From: JBDFMH01 sp047238125
GTDB lineage: Bacteria; Pseudomonadota; Alphaproteobacteria; Sphingomonadales; Sphingomonadaceae
Direction of reading: 5' to 3'
Assembly (NCBI RefSeq): GCF_047238125.1
Contig: NZ_JBDFMH010000001.1
Location: 3,414,510-3,478,509, forward strand
Length of the DNA stretch: 64,000 nucleotides
The notes below the pieces were generated by a model, which saw only the letters and a list, made by a program, of their open reading frames with translations, was not told where the DNA came from and made no database searches. Position 1 is the first letter of the stretch; every line of letters starts with the position of its first letter. Positions 41,513-50,200 of this stretch are shown here, piece after piece. A program made the position numbers and the translations under genes.

Positions 41513-42943
41513 ATGGGCGTATTGGGGGTCCGCAAGACGATCGGCGGGGAGGGTGCGACCCATGGCGGCCAGCAGTTGCGCCGCACGCTGGGATGGCCGC
41601 ATCTCGTTGCGCTCGGCGTCGGCGCGATCGTCGGCACAGGCATCCTGACCCTGATCGGCGTGGGGGCCGGCATGGCCGGCCCCGCGGTGATCATCTCGTT
41701 CGCGGTCGCCGGGCTGATCTGCGCCTGTGCCGCGCTGGCCTATGCCGAGATGGCGACAATGATCCCGGCATCGGGCAGCGCCTATACCTACAGCTATGTC
41801 GTGATCGGAGAGCGGATCGCCTGGATCATCGGCTGGAGCCTGATCCTGGAATATACGCTGGTCGTTAGCGCAGTCGCAGTCGGATGGTCGGGCTACGCAG
41901 CGCCGCTGCTGCGGGACTGGCTGGGCATGCCAATGGCGCTGATGCAGGGGCCCGAACTGGGCGGCATCATCAACCTGCCCGCGATCTTCATCATCCTCGT
42001 CGTGGCTGGCATGCTGATGCTGGGCACAAAGGAAAGCGCCACCGTCAACGCGCTGCTGGTGGCCGTGAAGATCGTGGCGCTGATCGTGTTTGTGGCGGTC
42101 GCACTGCCCTATTTCGATGCGGCCAATCTCGAGCCGTTCAGCCCGTATGGCTTCGCCAAGCATGCGGTAGAGGGGGCGGACGGGAAGATCGTCGAGCGGG
42201 GTGTGATGGCGGCAGCGGCGATCATCTTCTTCGCCTTCTACGGGTTCGATGCAATAGCCACCGCAGCCGAGGAGACCAAGAATCCGGGTCGCGACCTGAA
42301 GATCGGCATCGTCGGATCGATGATCGCCTGCGTGATCATCTACATGGGCGTGGCCGCGGCCGCGGTCGGCGCGATCAGCTTCACCCGTTTCGCTGGCAGC
42401 CCGGAGCCGCTGGCGCTGATCCTGCGCGAGATCGGCCAGCCCGGCGCGGCGCGCTATCTGGCGGCATCGGCGGTGATCGCGTTGCCAACCGTGATCCTGG
42501 CCTTCTTCTACGGGCAGAGCCGCATCTTCCTGGTGATGGCGCGCGACGGCATGCTACCGGCCGGGCTGGCGAAGATCTCGCCACGCGGAACACCGGTGCG
42601 GATCACGCTGTTCACCGCGCTGCTCGTCGCGGTTCTGGCCGGCATCGTGCCGCTGGGCGAGCTGGCCGCGCTGGCCAATGCCGGTACGCTGGCAGCGTTC
42701 GTCGCGGTATCCGCCTGCATGTTGATCATGCGTCGTCGCGATCCGGAAGCGCCGCGGACATTCCGTACGCCTGCACCCTGGATCGTGGGCGGAATCGCGA
42801 TCCTAGGTTGCGTCTATCTGTTCCTGAACCTGCCTGTGAAAACGCAGACATGGTTCCTGATCTGGAACGTGGCCGGCGCGATGATCTACCTGATATGGGG
42901 GGCGGCGGGCGCGCGCCGCCGCCGCGATCAGGCCAAGGCGTAA
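41513..42943 (+). CDS. APC superfamily amino acid permease
   Basis: A 476-residue transporter with about 12 transmembrane helices. The first is the family signature LGWPHLVALGVGAIVGTGIL (TM1 with the G-IVGTGI unwound substrate-binding segment). Later come YAEMATMIPASGSAYTYSY and FFAFYGFDAIATAAEETKNP, which are typical of the cationic amino acid transporter (CAT/YfnA) subgroup. It would import an amino acid by proton coupling. The ATG at 41513 follows GAGGGG. The leader contains the orphan terminator described separately. Confidence 0.92.
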   Translation: MGVLGVRKTIGGEGATHGGQQLRRTLGWPHLVALGVGAIVGTGILTLIGVGAGMAGPAVIISFAVAGLICACAALAYAEMATMIPASGSAYTYSYVVIGERIAWIIGWSLILEYTLVVSAVAVGWSGYAAPLLRDWLGMPMALMQGPELGGIINLPAIFIILVVAGMLMLGTKESATVNALLVAVKIVALIVFVAVALPYFDAANLEPFSPYGFAKHAVEGADGKIVERGVMAAAAIIFFAFYGFDAIATAAEETKNPGRDLKIGIVGSMIACVIIYMGVAAAAVGAISFTRFAGSPEPLALILREIGQPGAARYLAASAVIALPTVILAFFYGQSRIFLVMARDGMLPAGLAKISPRGTPVRITLFTALLVAVLAGIVPLGELAALANAGTLAAFVAVSACMLIMRRRDPEAPRTFRTPAPWIVGGIAILGCVYLFLNLPVKTQTWFLIWNVAGAMIYLIWGAAGARRRRDQAKA

Positions 42944-43461
42944 CGCGTAACGGGCTCGTACCAGGCACCATCGTGGCCGAGATGGCTTTCGTAGAGCAGG
43001 AAATGGTCGACGCGGAACGGCGGGCTGCCAAGACCCGCCAGCATCTCTAGCGGCGGATGGACGGGCGCCGCGCCTCGGCCGAAGCGGGCGAGCGTGATAT
43101 GCGGCAGATAGGACCGCCCTTCGGGCGCGACGCCGGCCGCGATCAGCGCACGATCAATCTTTGCGTGCAGGGCTGCCAGCGGCTCACGCGGGGCGACACC
43201 GGCCCAGAGCGTATCGATCCGGCCCTTGCGGTCGAACGTGCCGGCCCCTTCGATCCGCAGCTCGACCGGCGGATGGCGGACGCGGGCAAGCGCTTGGGCG
43301 ATGTCATCGCCGGTGCGGCTGTCCACCTCGCCGATGTAGCGCAGCGTGCAGTGCAGCTGACCATCGTCCTGCCAGCGCGCACCAGGCACGCCGCCCATCG
43401 CCGCGATCAGCAGCGCGCGGAGCGAGGCAGGCGGGCGCAGGGCGACGAACAGACGATGCAT
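42928..43461 (-). CDS. thpR: RNA 2',3'-cyclic phosphodiesterase
   Basis: A 2H-phosphoesterase of 177 residues. The two HxTx motifs are HCTL (H37) and HITL (H121), and the N-terminus MHRLFVALRPP is typical. It opens 2',3'-cyclic phosphates on RNA ends. The gene tail overlaps the end of the convergent APC transporter gene by 16 bases. The start at 43461 was taken in preference to the upstream in-frame ATG six codons earlier because it fits family length. Confidence 0.92.
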   Translation of the reverse strand: MHRLFVALRPPASLRALLIAAMGGVPGARWQDDGQLHCTLRYIGEVDSRTGDDIAQALARVRHPPVELRIEGAGTFDRKGRIDTLWAGVAPREPLAALHAKIDRALIAAGVAPEGRSYLPHITLARFGRGAAPVHPPLEMLAGLGSPPFRVDHFLLYESHLGHDGAWYEPVTRYALA

Positions 43462-43588
43462 GACAGCTTTCGGCAACAAAACGTTACAAGAACGGTGCGG
43501 GCGGCTCCGCTTGAAAAGGCACGTGATTGCGCCGATATCTGCACCATGCCAGCCCCATATTGGGGAAGGCGAGAGGAGTTTGATAGAG

Positions 43589-44323
43589 ATGGCAAACTGG
43601 TCTGACCCCAGAGCGACCGCCCAGGCGCGTGCCGCCGGTGTCGGCGCGCGGGATACCGCCGTCGATGCGGGGCTCCGGTCCTACATGCTCTCGGTCTATA
43701 ACTACATGGCCTCGGGCGTTCTGCTGACCGGCATCGTGGCTTACGGTTTCGCCGTGTCCGGCATGGCCGAGGCGATCTTCGTCAGCGGCGGCGCCCTGCG
43801 CTACGTCGTGATGTTCGCGCCGCTGCTGTTCGTGCTGGCGCTCAGCTTCGGCATCAATCGCATGTCCACCTTCGCCGCGCAGGCGACCTTCTGGGCATTC
43901 GCGGTGGTGATGGGCATTTCGATGTCGTACATCTTTCTGGTGTTCACCGGGGGGTCGATCGCCACGACCTTCTTTGCGGTGGCGGTCGCGTTCGCGGCGC
44001 TCAGCCTCTATGGCTACACCACCAAGCGTGATCTGTCCGGCTTCGGCACCTTCCTGATCATGGGCGTGGTCGGCCTGCTGGTGGCGTCGCTGTTGAACCT
44101 GTTCCTGAAGTCGCCGGCGCTGATGTTCGCGATCTCCGGGATCGGTGTGCTGCTGTTCGCCGGCCTCACCGCCTACGACACGCAGAAGATCAAGAGCATC
44201 TACTTCGCCGTGCAGGGAACCGATTTCTACGGAAAGTCGATCGTCCTCGGCGCGCTGACGCTCTACCTGGACTTCATCAACATGTTCACCTTTTTGCTGA
44301 ACTTCACCGGCAGCCGCGACTGA
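43589..44323 (+). CDS. Bax inhibitor-1/YccA family membrane protein
   Basis: A 244-residue protein with seven hydrophobic helices and the BI-1 signatures: N-terminal LRSYMLSVYNYMASGVLLTG and a C-terminal GALTLYLDFINMFTFLL. This family includes calcium-leak channels and YccA-type inhibitors of the FtsH protease. An AGAGGAG stretch lies upstream, rather far (about 13 bases) from the ATG at 43589. It is monocistronic: a strong terminator follows 26 bases after the stop. Confidence 0.92.
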   Translation: MANWSDPRATAQARAAGVGARDTAVDAGLRSYMLSVYNYMASGVLLTGIVAYGFAVSGMAEAIFVSGGALRYVVMFAPLLFVLALSFGINRMSTFAAQATFWAFAVVMGISMSYIFLVFTGGSIATTFFAVAVAFAALSLYGYTTKRDLSGFGTFLIMGVVGLLVASLLNLFLKSPALMFAISGIGVLLFAGLTAYDTQKIKSIYFAVQGTDFYGKSIVLGALTLYLDFINMFTFLLNFTGSRD

Positions 44324-44349
44324 TACCAGCGCGAAACGGACGCGAAACG

Positions 44350-44378
44350 GCCCGGCGGAGCGATCCGCCGGGCTTTTT
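44350..44378 (+). terminator. Rho-independent terminator of the BI-1 family gene
   Basis: A perfect 10-bp stem (44350-44359 with 44364-44373), GCGA tetraloop and a run of five T. It lies 26 bases after the stop of the BI-1 family gene and 13 bases before the convergent GST stop. Confidence 0.9.
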
Positions 44379-44390
44379 CATGTCCGTGGC

Positions 44391-45011
44391 TCAACCATCT
44401 TTTTGCGGGATCAGCGCATCGTCGATCTCGTTAGCGCGGACATGGGCCGGACGCGCGAAATGCCGCCCGACATAGTCCGTGAACACCGGCCGGCTCTCGA
44501 TCGAATTGAACATCATCGCCCAGCCAAGATGCGATGCGATGTAGAGATCGGCTGCGCTGAACCTGTCTCCCGCGATGAACTCGCGGCCGGCCAGCGCGCC
44601 TTCCAGCGTATCGACGACCCGGCCAAGATCGCCATAGCCGACCATCGCCTTCTTGTCGTCGGGCACCACGATGCCCAGCGCCTTGTCCGTCGTCGCGGCT
44701 TCGATCGGGCCGGCCCCGAAGAACAGCCAGCGATAATAGGCCGCGCGATCGTCCAGGGGAGGGGCCAGGCCTACCTGCGGGAATGCATCGGCCAGATAGG
44801 CGCATACCGCCGCGCACTCGGTCACCACCCGATCGCCATGCTGGATCGTCGGCACCTTGTGCATCGGATTGATGGCCTTCAGCGCGGGGTTCTCCACGCC
44901 CCACTCCACGATCACCGTGTCGTAGGGCTGCCCGACTTCCTCCAGCATCCAGCGCGCAATCCGTCCCCGCGACATCGGGTTGGTATAGAAGGTCAGCGTA
45001 TCGGCCATCAT
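44391..45011 (-). CDS. Glutathione S-transferase family protein
   Basis: A 206-residue GST. The N-terminal thioredoxin-like domain holds the probable catalytic residues in TNPMSRGRIARWMLEE (Ser as in bacterial YfcG/nu-like classes), MHKVPTIQHGDRVVTECAAV (cis-Pro and glutathione gamma-glutamyl site) and a C-terminal helical domain with DRFSAADLYIASHLGW. It conjugates or reduces electrophilic substrates with glutathione. The start could be either of two adjacent ATG codons. A GGGAG-type ribosome binding site precedes them. Confidence 0.9.
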   Translation of the reverse strand: MMADTLTFYTNPMSRGRIARWMLEEVGQPYDTVIVEWGVENPALKAINPMHKVPTIQHGDRVVTECAAVCAYLADAFPQVGLAPPLDDRAAYYRWLFFGAGPIEAATTDKALGIVVPDDKKAMVGYGDLGRVVDTLEGALAGREFIAGDRFSAADLYIASHLGWAMMFNSIESRPVFTDYVGRHFARPAHVRANEIDDALIPQKDG

Positions 45012-45058
45012 CCGTCTCCCTTGGATCGATGAGAACGTATCAGGAACGATCGAGCGTG

Positions 45059-45946
45059 TCAGCCTTTCAGTCTGGTCCGCAGGAATGCAGTCGTCCGCCC
45101 CCAGGCCAGGTCGGCCGCTGCCTTGTTGTACCGCTCGGCAGAGGTGTCGTTATTGAACGCATGGTTGGCACCGGGATAGAAATAGGCCTCGGTGGGCACG
45201 CCTGCGGCCTTGAGCGCATCGATCCAGGGCTGGGCGGTCTTGTTCACGCGCTCGTCGATGCCGGCATAGTGGAGCAGCATCGCGGCCTTGACCTGTTTGG
45301 CTTCGGCCGGATCTGGGGCGGGCCCATAATAGGGCACCGCCGCAGCGAGCGCCGTGCCGCTGGCGACGGCCAGCCGGTTGGTCAGCGCGCCGCCCCAGCA
45401 GAACCCCATCGCGGCGACCTTGCCGGTGGAATAGCGGTGCGTCCGCAGCCAGCGCACCGTGGCCGCGCCATCGGCCACAGCTTGCGCCAGATCGAGCTTG
45501 CCGATCGCCTCGCGAGCGAGATTCTCATCGGTCGGCGTGCCGCCCGCGATCGACAGGAAATCGGGCGCCAGGGCGATATAGCCTTCCAGCGCAACCCGCC
45601 GGGCGACATCGCGGATATGCTCCGTCAGGCCACGATTCTCATGGATCACGATCACGACCGGCAGCTTGCCACGGGCCTTGGCCGGCAGCGCCATATAGCC
45701 CTTCATCTCCCGCCCGGCCGCGACCGCCCAGGTCACGGCGGATGTCTTGAGCCGCTTGTCGTCCGCCGGCACGATCGCTGCCGCTGCCGGGCTGGCGGCG
45801 ATCGCGGCCGCCAGGGCGTTGGCGGCGGCGGCTGACCCGGCGAGCTTCGTCAGATCCGCCATGAAGGCGCGACGATCATGGGTCTCGTGCGTGAAGCGGT
45901 CATACAGCGCGATTGCGCGCGCCTTCAGGTCGGGGCCGTCGGTCAT
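45059..45946 (-). CDS. Dienelactone hydrolase family protein, Tat-like N-terminus
   Basis: A 295-residue alpha/beta hydrolase of the dienelactone hydrolase family, with nucleophile C183 in GFCWGG, Asp in AGIDERV (about 236) and His in GANHAFNN (about 267). The N-terminal region has RRAFMADLTKLAGSAAAANA, a twin-arginine motif followed by a hydrophobic Ala stretch, so Tat export is possible, although the RR pair sits at 25-26. AGGAGGAAC precedes the ATG. It starts 13 bases after the stop of the S9 peptidase gene, so the two may be co-transcribed. Confidence 0.88.
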   Translation of the reverse strand: MTDGPDLKARAIALYDRFTHETHDRRAFMADLTKLAGSAAAANALAAAIAASPAAAAIVPADDKRLKTSAVTWAVAAGREMKGYMALPAKARGKLPVVIVIHENRGLTEHIRDVARRVALEGYIALAPDFLSIAGGTPTDENLAREAIGKLDLAQAVADGAATVRWLRTHRYSTGKVAAMGFCWGGALTNRLAVASGTALAAAVPYYGPAPDPAEAKQVKAAMLLHYAGIDERVNKTAQPWIDALKAAGVPTEAYFYPGANHAFNNDTSAERYNKAAADLAWGRTTAFLRTRLKG

Positions 45947-45959
45947 GTCCCGTTCCTCC

Positions 45960-48005
45960 TCATTTAGCGCGATAGCGATCGAACCACGCCAGGATCGCGG
46001 ATGCCTTGGCGGCAGACTGGCTGGGCCGCGCGGCGAGCCCGCCATGCGAAGCACCCGGCACCTTCACCAACGCGGTCGGCACGCCGCGCAGCTTGAGCGC
46101 CGAATAATATTGTTCGGATTCACTGACCGGGGTCCGATAATCCTCGGAACCGACCACCACCAGCGTCGGCGTCTTCACATTGCCGACCAGCGACAGCGGC
46201 GATCGTGCCCAATAACCCTGTGGATCTTCCCAAGGCATCTTGCCGAACCAATATTTGGCAAAGAACGCAGTGTTGTCTGCGGTCAGCACGAAGCTGGCCC
46301 AGTCGATCACCGGTTTCTGGGTCGCGGCGGCCTTGAACCGATCGGTCTTGCCCACGATCCACGAGGTGAGCACGCCGCCGCCCGACCCGCCGGTCACGAA
46401 CAGATTGTTCGGATCGATCGATCCGGTGGCGATCGCCGCGTCCACCGCCGCCATCAGATCATTATAATCGCCTTCGCCGGGGTAATTGTGGTGGATGAGG
46501 TTGGCGAACTCCTCGCCATAGGATGTGCTGCCGCGCGGATTGACATAGACCACCGCGTAGCCGGCCGATGCGTAGAGCTGGTTGTCGGTCGAGAAGACCG
46601 GACCATAGGCGGCGAACGGCCCGCCATGGATCTCGAGGATCAGCGGATATTTCCGCGCAGGATCGAAATCGGGTGGCGTGACCAGCCAGGCATCGACCGC
46701 ACGTCCATCCGATGACTTGACCGGCAGCGGCCGAACCTGGCCCAGCGCCTTGGTGGCAAGCAGTTCCTCGTTCAACCGCGTCAGCCGCTTCGACGCCCCG
46801 CCGCTCGTCAGCATGATATCCGCCGGGCGCAGCGGCGTGCCGCCGGTAAAGGCGACGCTGCCCTTGTCCGACACGCTATACTGGCCGCCGGCATAGGGCC
46901 GGTCGAGGGCTGTCGGGACCAGCCCTTCGGCCACCGTGGTAATGCGGCCATCCAGCGACACGCGCGCCACTCGCGTGCCGCCCTTTTCGTCATACTGGAC
47001 ATAGATGGATCGGCCGTCGCGCGCCCAGCGCGGGCTGTCGACGCTGCGATCCAGGCTGGCGGTCAGCACGCGCGGCGTACCGCCGGCGACCGGCATCAGA
47101 TAGAGCCGACTGTTCTGATAGCCGAGCAGCTTGTCGTCATATCCGGTATAGGCCACCCACTTGCCATCGGGCGAGACGCTGGGTTCGTTGTCCGGCCCAT
47201 TGCGCGTGGTCAGCGCCGTCACGCGTCCGGTCGCTACATCGAGCGCATGGATGTCGCTATTGGCGGCATCCAGTTCCCAATCGGGGTGGCGGATCGCGCT
47301 GAACAGGATGGTGCGGCCATCCGCCGTCCACGAAAGCGGGCCATTGTCGTGGACCGCCCCGAAGCTCAGCTGGCGGGGGCTGCCGCCGTCCGCCGGCACG
47401 ACGAAGATATGGTCGAAGCCCGGCTTCACATAGCCGCCGCCATCCTGGCGGTACGTGACGGCATCGATGATCTCGAGCCCCTCCGCCCAGTTGGCGCCTT
47501 CCGGCTTGGCCGGGGCCTTGCCGAGCTTCATTCCCTCATCAGGCACCGTCGCGACATAGGCGATGCGGCTGCCATCCGGCGACCAGGCCAGCGCATTGGG
47601 CGCGGTCGGCAATGTCGCGACCTGAGCGGATTCGCCGGTCGCGATCCAGCGTACCATCAACTGGGGACCGGCCTTGTCGATAGCGGAGACATAGGCCAGC
47701 CGCCGGCCGTCACGCGACCAGCGCGGGCTGCTGTGCGATCCGGGCCCGGCCACAAGCGGCGCCTGCTGGCCGGTGGCGGTATCGATCATCCAGATCGTCG
47801 ACCGTGCCTTGTCGGTCATGATGTCGTTCGATCGGCGGACATAGGCAATGCGGCTGCCGTCAGGCGAGATCTGCGGGTCGCTCGCCACTTCCAAGCCGAA
47901 CAGATCGACGCCCTGAAGCGTGCGGGTGGGCGCCGTGGCAGGCGCGGCCAGCGCTGGCATCGAAGCGGCGGAAGCAAGCAGCAGCAGCAGCGCGGCACGG
48001 ATCAT
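45960..48005 (-). CDS. S9 family peptidase (dipeptidyl peptidase/acylaminoacyl-peptidase type)
   Basis: A 681-residue secreted peptidase with signal peptide MIRAALLLLLASAASMPALA. The TolB-like beta-propeller carries repeated SPDG-x-x-[IV]AY motifs (ISPDGSRIAYV, WSPDGSRIAYV, VSPDGKWVAYT). The C-terminal hydrolase has the nucleophile Ser in TGGSGGG (about 538), Asp in VGSEDYRTPVSES and His in GASHGG. The signature IHGGPFAAYG and NPRGSTSYGEEF is the DPP IV/AAP type. Likely periplasmic peptide processing. An earlier ATG exists, but the signal peptide fixes the start at 48005. Confidence 0.93.
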   Translation of the reverse strand: MIRAALLLLLASAASMPALAAPATAPTRTLQGVDLFGLEVASDPQISPDGSRIAYVRRSNDIMTDKARSTIWMIDTATGQQAPLVAGPGSHSSPRWSRDGRRLAYVSAIDKAGPQLMVRWIATGESAQVATLPTAPNALAWSPDGSRIAYVATVPDEGMKLGKAPAKPEGANWAEGLEIIDAVTYRQDGGGYVKPGFDHIFVVPADGGSPRQLSFGAVHDNGPLSWTADGRTILFSAIRHPDWELDAANSDIHALDVATGRVTALTTRNGPDNEPSVSPDGKWVAYTGYDDKLLGYQNSRLYLMPVAGGTPRVLTASLDRSVDSPRWARDGRSIYVQYDEKGGTRVARVSLDGRITTVAEGLVPTALDRPYAGGQYSVSDKGSVAFTGGTPLRPADIMLTSGGASKRLTRLNEELLATKALGQVRPLPVKSSDGRAVDAWLVTPPDFDPARKYPLILEIHGGPFAAYGPVFSTDNQLYASAGYAVVYVNPRGSTSYGEEFANLIHHNYPGEGDYNDLMAAVDAAIATGSIDPNNLFVTGGSGGGVLTSWIVGKTDRFKAAATQKPVIDWASFVLTADNTAFFAKYWFGKMPWEDPQGYWARSPLSLVGNVKTPTLVVVGSEDYRTPVSESEQYYSALKLRGVPTALVKVPGASHGGLAARPSQSAAKASAILAWFDRYRAK

Positions 48006-48116
48006 CGGAACCTCATCGGCAAGGGCAGGGATGGCGCACTCTCGTCTTTTTGGGCCGTCATGCAAGCGGTTCCGGTTCCGGATGACGGCGGGGCCGCTGG
48101 TCGCTAAACGGTGCGC

Positions 48117-48815
48117 ATGCCGCTCGACCTGATCGCTCTCGATGCCGATGACACGCTCTGGCACAACGAGACCTGCTTCCGAATGACCCATGCCCGCTTC
48201 AACGATCTGCTGGCGCCCTTCGCCGATGCCGATGCGCTGGAAGCGGGGCTGGCGGCGTGCGAGCGGCGCAACCTCGCGACCTACGGCTACGGCGCCAAGG
48301 GCTTCACGCTATCGATGATCGAGACCGCGCTGGACGTGAGCGCGGGACGCGTTTCCACCCGGGTGATCGGCGAGATCCTGGCGGCCGGGCGCGAACTGCT
48401 GGCCCATCCGGTCGAGCCGCTGGAAGGCGTGGCCACCGCGCTCGAGCAGCTTGCCGATCGCGGACGGCTGCTGCTGATCACAAAGGGCGATCTGTTTCAT
48501 CAGGAGAGCAAGCTGGCCGCATCGGGCCTGGGCGACTGGTTCGCGGGCGTCGAGATCGTCAGCGAGAAGACAGCGGATGTCTATGCACGCATCTTTCGCC
48601 GCCACGGCGCCGATCCGGCGCATGCGGTGATGGCGGGGAATTCGGTCAAGTCAGATGTGCTGCCGCCGCTTGAAACGGGCGCCTGGGCCGCGCTGATCCC
48701 CTATCCGCTCGTCTGGGCGCACGAGGCAGCGGACGCACCGGTCGGGCATCCGCGCTACCGCGAGCTTGCATCGCTCGCGGATCTGCCGGGCTGGATCGAC
48801 ACTATTGCTGACTGA
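48117..48815 (+). CDS. HAD family hydrolase
   Basis: A 232-residue haloacid dehalogenase-superfamily phosphatase. Motif I is DADDTLW (about 9-15) with the nucleophilic Asp, the motif II Thr lies in LLLITKGD, the Lys in SEKTADVYARIF and motif III in VMAGNSVKSDV. The first Asp pair being D-x-D-D-T is typical of phosphatases. Substrate unknown. The in-frame GTG two codons earlier is the alternative start. Confidence 0.87.
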   Translation: MPLDLIALDADDTLWHNETCFRMTHARFNDLLAPFADADALEAGLAACERRNLATYGYGAKGFTLSMIETALDVSAGRVSTRVIGEILAAGRELLAHPVEPLEGVATALEQLADRGRLLLITKGDLFHQESKLAASGLGDWFAGVEIVSEKTADVYARIFRRHGADPAHAVMAGNSVKSDVLPPLETGAWAALIPYPLVWAHEAADAPVGHPRYRELASLADLPGWIDTIAD

Positions 48816-48916
48816 GGAGGCGAGTTTCCCAGGGCAGGAACTGCGGCTTGCCGCGCGGGCTTCCGCGTCTTTCCAGTAGCCGATCCGTCGCAGATGGCGA
48901 TAACGGCGCGAAGCGA

Positions 48917-49150
48917 TCAGGACGTGCGCGTCTCCAGCAATCGGATCACATCGCTCAGGCCTTCTTCACTCGCGGTGGCGATATCCAGCGGACGGCCGCC
49001 GAGCGCGTCGTCATGCGTGTTGAGGAATGCGATCACCGCAGCCGTGCCACCCAGGCTGTCGATCGCGTGGCGCGAAGCACGCCCCTGCCGCTCGGCCTCG
49101 GCGGGCGAGAGCCGCGGTTGATCGTAGCGTTTGGCGAAGGGGCGGTTCAT
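48917..49150 (-). CDS. Small MbcA/ParS/Xre antitoxin-like protein (77 aa)
   Basis: A 77-residue protein. The C-terminal half (IAFLNTHDDALGGRPLDIAT then SEEGLSDVIRLL) has the toxin-binding domain pattern of the MbcA/ParS/Xre family: a conserved N-x-x-LGG-x-P-x-D segment and a final helix. The N-terminus is short and basic and carries no clear DNA-binding helix-turn-helix. No RES-type or other toxin gene is next to it, so antitoxin function is unproven. Its start overlaps the stop of the 64-residue protein gene by four bases. Confidence 0.7.
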   Translation of the reverse strand: MNRPFAKRYDQPRLSPAEAERQGRASRHAIDSLGGTAAVIAFLNTHDDALGGRPLDIATASEEGLSDVIRLLETRTS

Positions 49151-49341
49151 CGTACCTGCTCGGCTTTTTCGGCGGCAAGCTGATCGCGCATGTCTTCACC
49201 GCGCAGCAGCCGCTCGGCCATCGCGCGCCAGGCCGCTTCGGAGCGCAGGGCGCGCTCCTTGACGTTGGACAGCTGGGTTTCGGCAGCCGCGCGTGCGCTT
49301 TCGGCGGCACGGGCGAGATAGAAATCGCTGGTCACCGACAT
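49147..49341 (-). CDS. Small helical protein (64 aa)
   Basis: A 64-residue Ala/Glu/Arg-rich protein (MSVTSDFYLARAAESARAAA onward), predicted to be one long amphipathic helix or coiled coil. It forms an overlapping pair with the MbcA-like gene (ATGA). It has no recognised domain. The pair is probably co-transcribed and may interact; no function is inferred. Confidence 0.65.
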   Translation of the reverse strand: MSVTSDFYLARAAESARAAAETQLSNVKERALRSEAAWRAMAERLLRGEDMRDQLAAEKAEQVR

Positions 49342-49578
49342 TGGCAGGCTCCTGATCCAGGCGGTTGCGGGGCCGGGCCCCGGAAATCAGCCGAGCAGTT
49401 CGGCAACGATCCGCCGATAATCGCGACGGGTGAGGATGGATGCTGCTGGCGGGGACCGAAGTCCCTCTGCGGCGGCATGATGTCGTGGTGATCGTATCGT
49501 GAAATCGGTCGTGGAATTAAAACGCATGATGCTCCTGCGCGCGCCGGATACGGCGCACGGTTGGGTTGGGTGTTGACG

Positions 49579-49839
49579 TCAGCGACGGAAGCCGCGGCGC
49601 TGGGACGGACCCACGCCGGGCGTCCGCTCGCGAAAGATGATGCGGCCCTTGTCGAGATCATAAGGTGTCATCTCGACCTGAACCCGATCGCCCACGACGG
49701 AACGGATGCGGTGTCGCCGCATCCGGCCCGCCGTATAGGCGATGATCCGATGCTCGTTTTCGAGGACGACCCGAAAACGACCATCGGGCAGGATCTCGTC
49801 GATCTGGCCGTCGAGAACCATCAGATCCTCCTTGGCCAT
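49579..49839 (-). CDS. infA: Translation initiation factor IF-1, variant/paralogue
   Basis: An 86-residue OB-fold protein. It follows the IF-1 pattern MAKEDLMVLDGQIDEILPDG, HRIIAYTAGRMRRHRIR, VVGDRVQVEMTPYDLDKGRI, then has a C-terminal basic tail (QRRGFRR). Canonical IF-1 is about 72 residues, so the tail and several substitutions suggest a second, diverged copy; alphaproteobacterial genomes commonly carry one. It lies five bases downstream of the cold-shock gene on the same strand and may be co-expressed under cold. Confidence 0.88.
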   Translation of the reverse strand: MAKEDLMVLDGQIDEILPDGRFRVVLENEHRIIAYTAGRMRRHRIRSVVGDRVQVEMTPYDLDKGRIIFRERTPGVGPSQRRGFRR

Positions 49840-49844
49840 GCCGA

Positions 49845-50051
49845 TCAGGCCTGCTGGAGGTTGACGGCCGACATCTTGCCGCGGCGGTCGGCTTCGATCT
49901 CGTAGGTGACGCGCTGGTTCTGGGTCAGCGTGCCGAGACCGGCCTGTTCGACGGCGGTGATGTGGACGAAGCTGTCATTGCCGCCGTCGTCGGGCGCGAT
50001 GAAGCCGTAACCCTTGTCGACGTTGAAGAATTTGACTGTACCGATGGGCAT
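49845..50051 (-). CDS. Cold-shock protein (CspA family)
   Basis: A 68-residue CSD protein with RNP1 KGYGFIAPD and RNP2 DSFVHI. It binds single-stranded RNA/DNA as an RNA chaperone. The ATG at 50051 follows AAGGAAG; a longer frame starting ten codons earlier is not needed. A hairpin in the 5' leader (50084-50101) may help temperature control. The infA paralogue follows five bases after its stop. Confidence 0.95.
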   Translation of the reverse strand: MPIGTVKFFNVDKGYGFIAPDDGGNDSFVHITAVEQAGLGTLTQNQRVTYEIEADRRGKMSAVNLQQA

Positions 50052-50083
50052 GTGAACTTCCTTATTCACGAGCATTGACATCC

Positions 50084-50101
50084 GCGAGTCAATGAACTCG
50101 C
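50084..50101 (-). promoter_or_regulatory. Leader hairpin of the cold-shock gene
   Basis: GCGAGT (50084-50089) pairs with ACTCGC (50096-50101) around a 6-base loop, about 33 bases before the cold-shock ATG. Leaders of csp genes are known to regulate by RNA structure; here only the hairpin is seen. Confidence 0.35.
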
Positions 50102-50200
50102 AGAGCTAGAAGCGTGAAATGGAAGGATCGACCGCGGGGGCGTCAAATTCCGTCGCAGGCGACGATAGCTTGTTCCATATGCGCGTTCAGCTGCGAAAAG

